From Blastochloris viridis (lineage in GTDB: Bacteria > Pseudomonadota > Alphaproteobacteria > Rhizobiales > Xanthobacteraceae), in NCBI RefSeq assembly GCF_001402875.1, contig NZ_CP012946.1, positions 1,032,001 through 1,096,000 on the forward strand: 64,000 nt of DNA, written 5' to 3'. Positions 48,964-56,563 of the stretch are shown here, one piece after another. Made by a program: the position numbers and the translations under genes. The stretch's first letter is position 1, and each line of letters begins with the position of its first letter. The notes below the pieces were generated by a model. It was given only the letters and a program-made list of their open reading frames with translations. It was not told where the DNA came from and made no database searches.

Positions 48964-50439
48964 TCAACCCAAGCGATCGCCGAGGAGGAATTGCAGCGCA
49001 CGGTCAAGGCGGATATGGGGCAGCGGTGCCCCGCGGGGAACGATGGGCGGGCGGAAACGCAGGAAGCGGTAGTCGGTTTCGGTCGGGTCGGCGGCGGTGA
49101 GGCCGCGGAACACCGACCGGCCACTGAACATCAGGTCGGGGTCCTTGGGCAATTCGCCCGGGAACATTGCCACCTCGGTCTTGCCGTCGAACACGTCGCC
49201 GCCGGCGCGCTCACCGGCCAGCGGGGTGCCGACGATCGCCTCGTACTCGTTGCCGCCGGTGCGCACCCGCGCCTCGCGAGTGGCCCGCACCGCGGCAACA
49301 GCAGCGACGTCGATGGCGGCGCCGGAATAGGACACCCGGCGGATGGCGCGGTCGGCCAGCCGGCGCAGGAACACCTCGAGCCGGTCGTGGCTGGCGTGGT
49401 GGAGGTGGTCGGCCTTGGTGGCGGCGAACATCACCCGGTCGATGCGCGGCCGGACGATGGACGACAGCAGCGTGCGCCGCCCGGTGCGGAACGATTCCAG
49501 GATGGTGCCGATGGCGTTCTCGAGGTCGCACACCGCCTCGGGCCCGGCATTGAGCGAGGACAGTGCGTCGACCAGCACGATCTGGCGGTCGAGCCGGGCG
49601 AAGTGGTGGCGGAAGAACGGCCGCACCACCGTCGAGCGGTAGGCCTCGTAGCGGCGCTCCATCATCGCCCGCAGCGAGCCGGGCACCGGCTCGCCGGGAA
49701 ACTCGGGCAGATCGAGCGGGGCGAAGGTGAGCGCCGGCGAGTTCTCCAGATCCCCCGGCATCAGGAAGCGGCCGGGCGGCAGCAGCGACAGCGAGAAGCG
49801 CTCCTGCCGGCAGGCGGTGAGGTAGCGGCGGAACAGCGTCGCCGCCTTCACCGCCTCGTTCTCCTCGGCCGGGGCGTCGGGGTTCAGGGTCTGGAGGTGG
49901 ATGTGCCAGTCGGCCGCGAGCGGCGCGCGCACCGGCTCGCGCGACAGCCGCACCGCCTCTTGCGACCACTCGGTGTAGCTGCGGTTGAGCAGCGGCAGGT
50001 CGAGCAGCCACTCGCCGGGATAGTCGACGATGTCGACGATCAAGGTGCGCTCGGCGGTGCCGAAGCCGCGTGCGGGCTGGTAGGTCACCGCGACGCGCAG
50101 CTCGGAGATCCGGGTGGTCGATTCCGGCCAGCGCCGGTCGGCCCCGGTGAGGGTGGCGATATGGCGCTCGACGTCGAAGCGAGGCACCGTGTCGTCGGGC
50201 TGCGGCTCCAGCGTGGCACGGGCGATGCGGCCGGACGCCATCGCCTCGAACACCGGCAACTGGCTGCCGCCTCGCAACAAGGCGTCGACCAGGGCGGTGA
50301 TGAACACGGTCTTGCCTGCCCGCGACAGGCCGGTGATGCCGAGGCGGACGGTGGGACGGGAAAGCCCCCCGACATAATCGCGCGCCGCGCGGGCCGCGAT
50401 GCGGGCGTCCTCAAGGTAATCGGTCCAGGTGGTCGCCAT
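48964..50439 (-). CDS. YcjX-like (DUF463) P-loop NTPase
   Basis: 491 residues starting MATTWTDYLED. The P-loop is RLGITGLSRAGKTVFITALV and the Walker B region is RTLIVDIVDYPGEWLLDLPL; VMFAATKADHLHH gives an NKxD-like TKAD motif. The family is a dynamin/Ras-like GTPase group found with YcjF. Its ATG overlaps the SixA-like stop by one base (TGATG) and its stop is 2 nt from the YcjF-like start, so three genes form a tight operon. The length fits family norm (~470-490). Confidence 0.87.
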   Translation of the reverse strand: MATTWTDYLEDARIAARAARDYVGGLSRPTVRLGITGLSRAGKTVFITALVDALLRGGSQLPVFEAMASGRIARATLEPQPDDTVPRFDVERHIATLTGADRRWPESTTRISELRVAVTYQPARGFGTAERTLIVDIVDYPGEWLLDLPLLNRSYTEWSQEAVRLSREPVRAPLAADWHIHLQTLNPDAPAEENEAVKAATLFRRYLTACRQERFSLSLLPPGRFLMPGDLENSPALTFAPLDLPEFPGEPVPGSLRAMMERRYEAYRSTVVRPFFRHHFARLDRQIVLVDALSSLNAGPEAVCDLENAIGTILESFRTGRRTLLSSIVRPRIDRVMFAATKADHLHHASHDRLEVFLRRLADRAIRRVSYSGAAIDVAAVAAVRATREARVRTGGNEYEAIVGTPLAGERAGGDVFDGKTEVAMFPGELPKDPDLMFSGRSVFRGLTAADPTETDYRFLRFRPPIVPRGAPLPHIRLDRALQFLLGDRLG

Positions 50440-50963
50440 CAGTCGGCCGGGGCATCCAGCATCTTGGGTACGACGAATCGATCGAGTCGGCCGGAGCGGG
50501 GATGCACGACGCTCCAATCGTCGACGGCGAAGTCGATCACCGTCAAGCCGCCGGTGGGATATTTCTCGGCGAGGCGGCGGCGGGCCTCGGCGTCGCCGGT
50601 GGCGATCATCCGCAAGGCGAGGTCCTGCAGGCCGGGATTGTGGCCGACCAGCAAGAGCAGGTGGCAGTGTTCGGGCTGGTCGCGCACGACGCACAGCAGG
50701 CTGTCCGCGCTTGCCTCATAAATGCGCTCGTCGACCACCGGCTCGATCAGCCCGGCAAGCGGTTTCGACGCCAGCTCCCACGTCTCCAGGGTCCGGCGGG
50801 CCGGCGAGACCACCGCGCGGTCCGGTACCAGCGCGTGGTGGGCGAGATAGGCGCCCATCAGGGGTGCGGCCACGCGGCCGCGGTCGTTGAGCGGGCGGCC
50901 GCGGTCGGCGGTCGTTTGCGACCAATCCGACTTGGTGTGACGGAGCAGCATCAGTCGGCGCAT
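50439..50963 (-). CDS. SixA-like histidine phosphatase
   Basis: 174 residues. The catalytic histidine is His9 in LMLLRHTKSDWSQ, a RHT/RHA-type variant of the RHG motif; the second histidine is in LLLVGHNPGLQDLA. SixA-type phosphatases remove phosphate from Hpt-domain histidines or small phosphoesters. The Hpt protein at 23551 shows that suitable targets exist, but no direct link is shown. First gene of the SixA-YcjX-YcjF(-UspA) run, divergent from the FAD oxidoreductase over 76 nt. Confidence 0.88.
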   Translation of the reverse strand: MRRLMLLRHTKSDWSQTTADRGRPLNDRGRVAAPLMGAYLAHHALVPDRAVVSPARRTLETWELASKPLAGLIEPVVDERIYEASADSLLCVVRDQPEHCHLLLLVGHNPGLQDLALRMIATGDAEARRRLAEKYPTGGLTVIDFAVDDWSVVHPRSGRLDRFVVPKMLDAPAD

Positions 50964-51039
50964 GAATCGGGTGACCTCCGCGTCGATCTCGACATTCCGG
51001 GTTATTGCTCCCCGGAGGCCGGCCGTCTACACCCCTCGC

Positions 51040-52401
51040 ATGCTCAGCTCGGCCAACGGCACCTTCTACGAGACCGGCGCGGTGGCGCGGCCGCCGCGGC
51101 CTCTGCTCGGGGCGGAGCTCGATTGCGAAATCGTCGTGGTCGGCGGGGGGCTGGCCGGGCTGTGGACGGCGCTGGAACTGGCGCGGCGCGGCCGCGACGT
51201 GGTGGTGGTGGAGGCCGGCCGCATCGGCGAGGGCGCCTGCGGCCGCAACGCCGGGTTCGTCAGCCCGGGCTATGCCGAGGACCCGGCAAAAATCGTCGCC
51301 CGGGTCGGCGAGCGCCATGCCCGGGCGTTGTGGCGGCTTTCGGTCGAGGGCGTCGAGGCGGTTCGCACGGCCGCCGCCGATATGCCGGGGGTCGATCCGG
51401 TGGCGGGCCGGCTGATCGCCTTCCGCACCGCGGGCGAGGACGCGGCGGCGCGGCTGGCCGAACGGGTGGCGCGGTGGGGCTCGCTGGCCGAGCTGTGGCG
51501 AGGCCCTGAGGTGCGGGAGGTGCTGGCGACGGCGCGCTACCGCGCCGCGCTGGCGCTGCCCGAGGGATTCCACCTTCACCCGCTCAATTTCGTGATCGGG
51601 CTTGCTGCAGCGGTCGAGGCCGCCGGCGGGCGCATTTTCGAGCAGTCGCCGGTGGTTCACGCCGATCTTGACGGCGTACGCAAGCGGATCGAAACCCCGC
51701 AGGGGCGTCTGCGGGCGCACGAGGTGGTGGTGTGCGGTTCGGCCGGGGTCGGCCGCGCGTTCCCAGTGCTGGCGCAATCGATCGTGCCGGTGGCGACCCA
51801 TATCGGCGTCACCGCCCCGCTCGGCGACCGGCTCGCCGCGGCGATTCGCTATTCCGGGGCGGTGTCCGACAACCGGCCCGGCGGCGACAACTTCCGCGTT
51901 GTCGGCGAGCGGCTGCTGTGGGGCGGCCGCATCACCACCCGCACCCGGCCGCCGGCGCAGCTTCACCGCCTCATAGCCTCCGATATCGCCGCGGTGTTCC
52001 CACAGCTTGCCGGAATCGAGGTCGCCCACGCCTGGAGCGGGGTGATGGGCGTCGCCGCCCACAAGATGCCGCAGGTCGGCCGGCTCGGCCCCGGCCTGTG
52101 GCTCGCCTCGGCGTTCGGCGACCACGGCCTCGCCGCCACCGCCAGCACCGGCTGGCTGATCGCCTCAGCCATCCTGGACGGCGACGACCGCTGGCGGTTG
52201 TTCATCCCGTTCGGCCTGGTGCCGGCCGGCGTGCTCGGCCGCATTACCGTTCAGCTCGGCTATTGGTCGATGCAATTGCGCGACCGCCGCGACGAGATGC
52301 TGCTGCGGCGGGCAGAGCAGCGGGAGAAAGCCGAGGCGCCGCCTGCGATCTTGCCGCCGGCCTCGGCCAGCGATCTGGTTGCACCGCCGCCGATGGCTTG
52401 A
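51040..52401 (+). CDS. FAD-dependent oxidoreductase (DAO/PuuB-like)
   Basis: 453 residues. FAD-binding motif CEIVVVGGGLAGLWTALELARRG at ~33-55, then GACGRNAGFVSPGYA, the RxGGF-like loop seen in gamma-glutamylputrescine oxidase and related amine oxidases, and the C-terminal GVMGVAAHKMPQVGRLGPGLWLASAFGDHGLA substrate/FAD loop. Such enzymes oxidise secondary or primary amines with O2. After residue ~410 there is a basic-acidic helix and a Pro/Ala tail. No polyamine genes are adjacent. The ATG at 51040 gives the best-conserved N-terminus (SSANGTFYETGA). Confidence 0.85.
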   Translation: MLSSANGTFYETGAVARPPRPLLGAELDCEIVVVGGGLAGLWTALELARRGRDVVVVEAGRIGEGACGRNAGFVSPGYAEDPAKIVARVGERHARALWRLSVEGVEAVRTAAADMPGVDPVAGRLIAFRTAGEDAAARLAERVARWGSLAELWRGPEVREVLATARYRAALALPEGFHLHPLNFVIGLAAAVEAAGGRIFEQSPVVHADLDGVRKRIETPQGRLRAHEVVVCGSAGVGRAFPVLAQSIVPVATHIGVTAPLGDRLAAAIRYSGAVSDNRPGGDNFRVVGERLLWGGRITTRTRPPAQLHRLIASDIAAVFPQLAGIEVAHAWSGVMGVAAHKMPQVGRLGPGLWLASAFGDHGLAATASTGWLIASAILDGDDRWRLFIPFGLVPAGVLGRITVQLGYWSMQLRDRRDEMLLRRAEQREKAEAPPAILPPASASDLVAPPPMA

Positions 52402-52410
52402 GCGCGGGGA

Positions 52411-52653
52411 TCAACCCTCCCCGCTGCCGTCCTCGGCATCTGGGCCATGGTCTGGGCGATATTCCAGGATGTCGCCGGGCTGGCAGTCCAGCGCCTCGCA
52501 GATGCGGGCGAGGGTATCGAAGCGGATGCCCTTCACCTTGCCGGATTTCAGCAGCGAGACGTTGGGCTCGGCGATGCCGATGCGTTGCGCGAGTTCCTTC
52601 GAGCGCATCTTGCGCCGCGCCAGCATGACGTCGAGATTGACGATAATCGGCAC
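52411..52653 (-). CDS. Small XRE/Cro-type HTH regulator (YozG-like)
   Basis: 80 residues from the GTG at 52653. Nearly all is one helix-turn-helix domain: LDVMLARRKMRSKELAQRIG, then the recognition helix in IAEPNVSLLKSGKVKGIR and TLARICEALDCQPGDILEY, followed by an acidic tail. It belongs to the small YozG/HTH_26 group that typically follows a DUF2975 membrane protein, as it does here with an 8-nt gap. It probably represses its own operon; a perfect 17-nt palindrome in the promoter at 53236 is a good candidate site. Confidence 0.87.
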   Translation of the reverse strand: MPIIVNLDVMLARRKMRSKELAQRIGIAEPNVSLLKSGKVKGIRFDTLARICEALDCQPGDILEYRPDHGPDAEDGSGEG

Positions 52654-52661
52654 GGCCGCCC

Positions 52662-53204
52662 TCACACGAAGCTGGCGTTCTCTTCGGCAAGGCGCGCGGC
52701 TTCCCGCATCACCCGCGCCACTGCCACCAAGACGCCGCCGACGATCAGCGCGAAATAGTCGTTGATGCTGAGCGTCAGCACCAAGAGGCGCTGGCCGGGC
52801 GGATTGGCGTAGGAGGTGACGAGCGCCAGCGCCGTCGCGGTCAACGGGCCGAGCGGGGCCTGCGCCAGCACCGTGATGCCGAACACCTCCAGCCGGCGGC
52901 AGGCGGCTGCGCTGAACACGTCGCCGCGCGCGAACTCTCCGAATAGGCCGCGCACCGCCCATAGCCCGTAGAGCATCACTCCGATCGGCACCGCGACCAC
53001 CGCGGCGACCCCCAGCTTTGTCGTCGGCGTCAAAGGCAAGGCGATGCCGGTCTGGCCCAGCCGGGCGAGCAGCAGGTTTCGCGTCCAGTCGGGGATGACC
53101 AAGGCCAGCACGGCGCCGGCGGCGATGAGCACGATTCCGGCGATCGCGACGATCTCGAACGTGCGCGACAGCCGGCGCACACGGTTGAGCGGGGTGTCCA
53201 TCAT
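52662..53204 (-). CDS. DUF2975 membrane protein
   Basis: 180 residues with four predicted TM helices: FEIVAIAGIVLIAAGAVLAL, VAAVVAVPIGVMLYGLWAVR, ITVLAQAPLGPLTATALALV, FALIVGGVLVAVARVM. The cytoplasmic loop GLFGEFARGDVFSAAACRRLEVFG is characteristic of DUF2975 (YoaS-like). The protein is paired with the downstream HTH gene as a two-gene operon. The module is common but its physiological signal is unknown; the membrane protein might sequester or inform the regulator. Two adjacent ATG codons can start it. Confidence 0.87.
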   Translation of the reverse strand: MMDTPLNRVRRLSRTFEIVAIAGIVLIAAGAVLALVIPDWTRNLLLARLGQTGIALPLTPTTKLGVAAVVAVPIGVMLYGLWAVRGLFGEFARGDVFSAAACRRLEVFGITVLAQAPLGPLTATALALVTSYANPPGQRLLVLTLSINDYFALIVGGVLVAVARVMREAARLAEENASFV

Positions 53205-53235
53205 GGTGGGGACCCTTCGTTGACACGTGATAAAA

Positions 53236-53252
53236 TTAATGTGCTACATTAA
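53236..53252. promoter_or_regulatory. Perfect palindrome, candidate operator
   Basis: TTAATGT-GCT-ACATTAA: two exact 7-nt arms around a 3-nt centre, in an AT-rich 73-nt divergent gap. It lies 32 nt upstream of the DUF2975 start and 26 nt before the lipoprotein start. A site for the adjacent HTH protein is the simplest reading. Confidence 0.6.
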
Positions 53253-53277
53253 AAATATCATGTCAATGGAGGTGGTC

Positions 53278-53880
53278 ATGGTGGGGTGCATGCTTGCAGC
53301 GGGAAGGACGTGCGGGCGCTGGCTGTCGCGGTGTGTCCTGCTCACCGCGCTGGGAGGCTGCGGCCATGTGCCGGTGGCCTCGATGATCGAGCTGGCGAAA
53401 ATCGACTTCGCCACCACCGATTTTGCCGAGTTGCGGGCGGCGGCGACGCTGCCGCCGCCGCTGGCGCCACGGCGCGACCAGACCCGGCTCAAGCTGATGG
53501 TGGCGTTCAAGGACGGGGAGCGCGAGGAGCGCGTGTTCGTGCTGCGCGAGGTGACCGATCCGGCCGAGCGCGCCCAGGTGGCGCGGTTGGGGGCGGGCAC
53601 CACCGCCTTCAGGCTCGACCCGGCCGATGCCGCCAAGCTCGCCGAGGCGCGCACCGAGATCAAGCAGCGCAAGGCCGAAGGCCGGCGCGGCTCGGTCACG
53701 CTGTCGGTGGAGCCGGGGGCGTGCCGCACCGCGCCACTGCCGGCGGGACCGCTTCCGGTGTCGACCTATCTGCGCACCGCGGAAACCGGGGGCTATGTCG
53801 CGCTCACCCGCGATGCCGATCTCATCGCGCTGATCGGCGCTGACAAGATCGCCGAGATCCCCTTGTGCGACGGGGCATAA
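53278..53880 (+). CDS. Putative lipoprotein of unknown function
   Basis: 200 residues if started at the ATG at 53278, which has GGAGGTGG 4 nt ahead; three ATGs further upstream in the same frame lack this. A signal with lipobox LLTALGGCGH (Cys28) is followed by a domain with AELRAAATLPPPLAPRRDQTRLKL, VFVLREV, and a C-terminal YVALTRDADLIALIG. The middle resembles small conserved alphaproteobacterial lipoproteins, but I recognise no family. It diverges from the HTH-DUF2975 operon over the palindrome at 53236 and so may be controlled by it. Confidence 0.75.
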   Translation: MVGCMLAAGRTCGRWLSRCVLLTALGGCGHVPVASMIELAKIDFATTDFAELRAAATLPPPLAPRRDQTRLKLMVAFKDGEREERVFVLREVTDPAERAQVARLGAGTTAFRLDPADAAKLAEARTEIKQRKAEGRRGSVTLSVEPGACRTAPLPAGPLPVSTYLRTAETGGYVALTRDADLIALIGADKIAEIPLCDGA

Positions 53881-53883
53881 TCG

Positions 53884-53920
53884 TTTCCGGCATCACGACG
53901 TGATCTGCTGGAAACCGTAT
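53884..53920. repeat. Short palindromic repeat at gene end
   Basis: GTTTCC and GGAAAC arms flank CATCACGACGTGATC, itself a palindrome (ATCACGACGTGAT). A relative, GATCACGACGCGATC followed by AAAACCGTA, is at about 25148-25178. It lies between convergent genes and may terminate both. Confidence 0.5.
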
Positions 53921-53930
53921 GGGAGGCGCC

Positions 53931-54776
53931 TCACCGCCCCTCGCGGCGCGACAGGAACGCCAGCCGCTCGAACAAATGGATGTCCTGCTCGTTCTTGAGC
54001 AGCGCGCCATGAAGCGGCGGGATCAGCTTCTTGGGGTCGCGCTCGCGCAGTTGCTCGGGGGCGATGTCCTCCACCAGCAGCAGCTTGAGCCAATCGAGCA
54101 ATTCCGAGGTCGAGGGCTTTTTCTTGAGCCCGGCAACGTCGCGCACTTCGTAAAAGGTGCGCAGGGCCTCGGCCACCAGCCGGTGCTTGATGCCGGGGAA
54201 ATGCACCTCGACGATGGCTCGCATCGTCTCGGTGTCGGGAAACCGGATGTAGTGGAAAAAGCAGCGGCGCAGGAAGGCGTCCGGCAGCTCCTTCTCGTTG
54301 TTGGAGGTGATGATCACGATCGGCCGGCGCCGCGCTTTCACGGTCTCGCCGGTCTCGTAGACGAAGAACTCCATCCGGTCGAGTTCCAGCAGAAGGTCGT
54401 TCGGAAACTCGATATCCGCCTTGTCGATTTCGTCGATCAGAAGAACGGGGCGCTCGGCCGAGGTGAATGCGTCCCACAGCTTGCCGCGCTTGATGTAGTT
54501 GCGAATGTCCTTGACGCGCTCATCGCCGAGCTGGCTGTCGCGGAGCCGGGAAACGGCATCGTACTCGTACAGGCCCTGATGCGCCTTGGTGGTCGACTTG
54601 ACGTGCCATTCGATCAGGGGGGCCGACAGCGCCTTGGCGATTTCGAGCGCCAGCACGGTCTTTCCGGTGCCGGGCTCGCCTTTCACCAGCAGCGGGCGCT
54701 CCAGCACGATGGCGGCGTTGACGGCGACCTTGAGGTCATCGGTAGCGACGTAGTCGGTGGTGCCCTGGAAGCGCAT
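53931..54776 (-). CDS. MoxR-family AAA+ ATPase
   Basis: 281 residues. Walker A is GEPGTGKT (33-40), Walker B VLLIDEIDK (111-119), sensor 1 VIITSNNEKELPDAFLRRC with the Arg finger pair, and a C-terminal lid (SELLDWLKLLLVEDIAP). MoxR ATPases work with VWA proteins as chaperones in enzyme maturation; the CoxE-like VWA protein at 40883 is the natural partner. The gene stands alone between the lipoprotein and a 304-nt gap. Confidence 0.92.
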   Translation of the reverse strand: MRFQGTTDYVATDDLKVAVNAAIVLERPLLVKGEPGTGKTVLALEIAKALSAPLIEWHVKSTTKAHQGLYEYDAVSRLRDSQLGDERVKDIRNYIKRGKLWDAFTSAERPVLLIDEIDKADIEFPNDLLLELDRMEFFVYETGETVKARRRPIVIITSNNEKELPDAFLRRCFFHYIRFPDTETMRAIVEVHFPGIKHRLVAEALRTFYEVRDVAGLKKKPSTSELLDWLKLLLVEDIAPEQLRERDPKKLIPPLHGALLKNEQDIHLFERLAFLSRREGR

Positions 54777-54859
54777 GTCCGATCCTTTGCCTAACGCGAT
54801 CGAACACTAGGGAACGCAGCGGGCATCGGGCAAGCGGTTACCGGCATTTTCCGCGGGGG

Positions 54860-55090
54860 AGGAGATTTTGCAGGGGTTCGGCCCGAGGTGCGCGGCAATA
54901 TCGACATCGCGACGGGGCCGCGGCTGCGACGGCAGACCGCCTCTGACGCCAACGGCCGTGTGCTGACGGCGGCCACGGACATGTTCGATCTCTTGATGAG
55001 GCGTTCGATCTGCTCAACGGCCAGATCGGCGGCCGCGACCTGTTGTCCGGGCAGGCGGGCAGATTGGCGTCGGGGCCGGATCAGGCGGCG
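54860..55090 (+). pseudogene. Possible remnant of a flagellar flgL-like gene
   Basis: In the 304-nt gap, one frame reads VRGNIDIATGPRLRRQTASD and, after a one-base shift near 54985, continues LDEAFDLLNGQIGGRDLLSG. The second part resembles the FlgL/flagellin segment LDE-LLN-Q-GGRYLFSG of rhizobial hook-filament junction proteins. There is no start codon with a ribosome site and no full reading frame. It stands beside the flagellar genes. The match is from memory and short, so this is only a suggestion. Confidence 0.35.
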
Positions 55091-55488
55091 GTGTCGGTTC
55101 GCGCCAATGCGACGATGACCGACTCGCCGTTCTCGATCGCCCGCGAATAGGCCCGCAGGCGCAACAGCGCGTGGTCCGGAATCTGATCGATGATCTGCTT
55201 GCTCCGTACGTCGATCATACGAAAAATGATATCGCGGGATTCGGTATCGAAAATGACCAGGGTCTCGATGTCGGACTCGGTTCCGTTGCTGGCCGAGGTC
55301 GCGTTGTCGCCACGTCGGCGCGGGCTGCCGGGAAGCGCTTCGATCTTTCCGCTTTCACCGGTGGCGATGACGGCCTTTTCGGGCTCAAGCTCGGTTGGCA
55401 CGGCTTTCGGCAAAGGAACCGACTCTTCACGCGCAGCCCCGAACAGGGTCGTTCCCGCTGCCGGTCGGATCGTCAAGCCCGTTTCCAT
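55081..55488 (-). CDS. FlaG-like flagellar protein (putative)
   Basis: 135 residues starting METGLTIRP, with GGGAGG 5 nt ahead, the best ribosome site in the area. The N-terminal two thirds are polar and variable. The last ~65 residues (VIFDTESRDIIFRMIDVRSK then IIDQIPDHALLRLRAYSR) look like the FlaG-type domain, where D.etGevIrQIP is the usual core. FlaG affects filament length in other bacteria. It lies downstream of the flgI operon on the same strand after a 338-nt gap, so it probably has its own promoter. Confidence 0.65.
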   Translation of the reverse strand: METGLTIRPAAGTTLFGAAREESVPLPKAVPTELEPEKAVIATGESGKIEALPGSPRRRGDNATSASNGTESDIETLVIFDTESRDIIFRMIDVRSKQIIDQIPDHALLRLRAYSRAIENGESVIVALARTDTAA

Positions 55489-55826
55489 CCTGGCCTCCCT
55501 GCCGGCCGGAACGGAATGTCCCGGGGTTTCCAGCACAGCCTTATGAAGGCGTCAGCTTTGACGGTGGCAGCAAGGTCTTAAGCCCCTGTTAGGAAATGTG
55601 GTAAACGTGTGCGGAAATGGCGTGTAATTTCAGTCGCTTCACCGGGGGCGGTGCCTGTCGGCATCAAGCGGATCCGTCCCCGTCCGAGCTCGTCGTCGGC
55701 CGCACCGCGGGAGGGGGCGGCGACGGCGCGGCGATGAAGGTGCGCTCGGCTCACAGCGCGCGGCTTGCCGCGATCGGCCGGGGGCCGGGCGTCCTGGAAC
55801 CTCTCGCTGCCGGCGCGGCCGGCCTC
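55489..55826. other. 338-nt gap upstream of the FlaG-like gene
   Basis: No gene supported. It contains TTAA-GCCCCTG-TTAG at 55578-55592, one mismatch from the CtrA consensus TTAA-N7-TTAA and about 90 nt ahead of the FlaG-like start. The part from ~55620 to 55826 is GC-rich with no clear signal. Confidence 0.4.
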
Positions 55827-56249
55827 TCAGTAGGTTTGCGCGCGTTCCTGCGTGGCCATCTCGGTGGCGCCGCGGGCGATGCCCTCGGACACTGAGGGCG
55901 CCGTTGCCAGAACCGTCATGTTGGCCTCGAGCGCCGCGCGAAACTGAATGTAGCCCTGGCGGAACTCCTCGACCAGTTCGGGGATCGCCCGGCCGATGAA
56001 GGAAGCATTCGCCTTGAGGCACTCGATGTCGCGGATGTAGCGGCGTGCCAGCACGACCTTGCCCGCCTCGAGCTCGGCGAGTTGCGACACCTTTCCGGTG
56101 CGCACGATCTCGGTCTCGGTCTCGACCACCTCGAGCAACTTGTCCATGGTGTCTGCCAACCGCAGCACCAGGTCGCGCGCGCTCTCCGCGCTTTCGACAG
56201 CGCTCGGGGAGATCAGTTCGTGGGGCATGGCCCCCGCAATCGAGGTCAT
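55827..56249 (-). CDS. FlgN-like flagellar export chaperone (putative)
   Basis: 140 residues, nearly all helical: SARDLVLRLADTMDKLLEVV, ETEIVRTGKVSQLAELEAGK, ANASFIGRAIPELVEEFRQG. The long antiparallel-helix pattern with acidic patches and the position at the end of the flgI operon fit the FlgN class, which escorts hook-associated proteins to the export gate. Sequence identity to enterobacterial FlgN is not evident by eye. Its ATG overlaps the rod-binding gene stop by 4 nt (ATGA). Confidence 0.65.
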   Translation of the reverse strand: MTSIAGAMPHELISPSAVESAESARDLVLRLADTMDKLLEVVETETEIVRTGKVSQLAELEAGKVVLARRYIRDIECLKANASFIGRAIPELVEEFRQGYIQFRAALEANMTVLATAPSVSEGIARGATEMATQERAQTY

Positions 56250-56563
56250 TTCCGGTTCTCCTGCAAAGCGAGAATGTCATTGTAGATTTGGTCGGTCATG
56301 CCGAGACCGCCGGCGGAGGCGATCGACTTGGTCCATTCCTGGACCACCATGCCGCGCCATGTCTCGACGCTGCTGCCGCCGCCGAACGGTCCTTCCTCGC
56401 CGAGGCCCTTGAACATCGGCTCGAGCATGGTGTTGAGAAACATCGCCTCGAAATCCTGCGCCGCTGCCCAGATCTTCGCGTTCTTGCCGGCCGGGGCGGT
56501 GGCGATGGTTTCCACCGCCATGCCGCCGCGCGAGATCAGGGCCGAAGACGAAATGCTGGCCAT
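56246..56563 (-). CDS. Rod-binding protein (FlgJ N-terminal domain type)
   Basis: 105 residues. The rod-binding domain is seen as AAQDFEAMFLNTMLEPMFKG, then GGGSSVETWRGMVVQEWTKS and IASAGGLGMTDQIYNDIL. It is the single-domain form, without the C-terminal muramidase of enterobacterial FlgJ, as is normal in alphaproteobacteria (sometimes called CheL). It helps assemble the rod in the periplasm. Its start codon touches the flgI stop at 56563, so the genes are translationally coupled. Confidence 0.87.
   Translation of the reverse strand: MASISSSALISRGGMAVETIATAPAGKNAKIWAAAQDFEAMFLNTMLEPMFKGLGEEGPFGGGSSVETWRGMVVQEWTKSIASAGGLGMTDQIYNDILALQENRK

Noticed and set aside
55617..55895. A 92-codon frame upstream of the FlaG-like gene
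   Set aside because: Overlaps the FlgN-like gene antisense, low-complexity product, no ribosome site.
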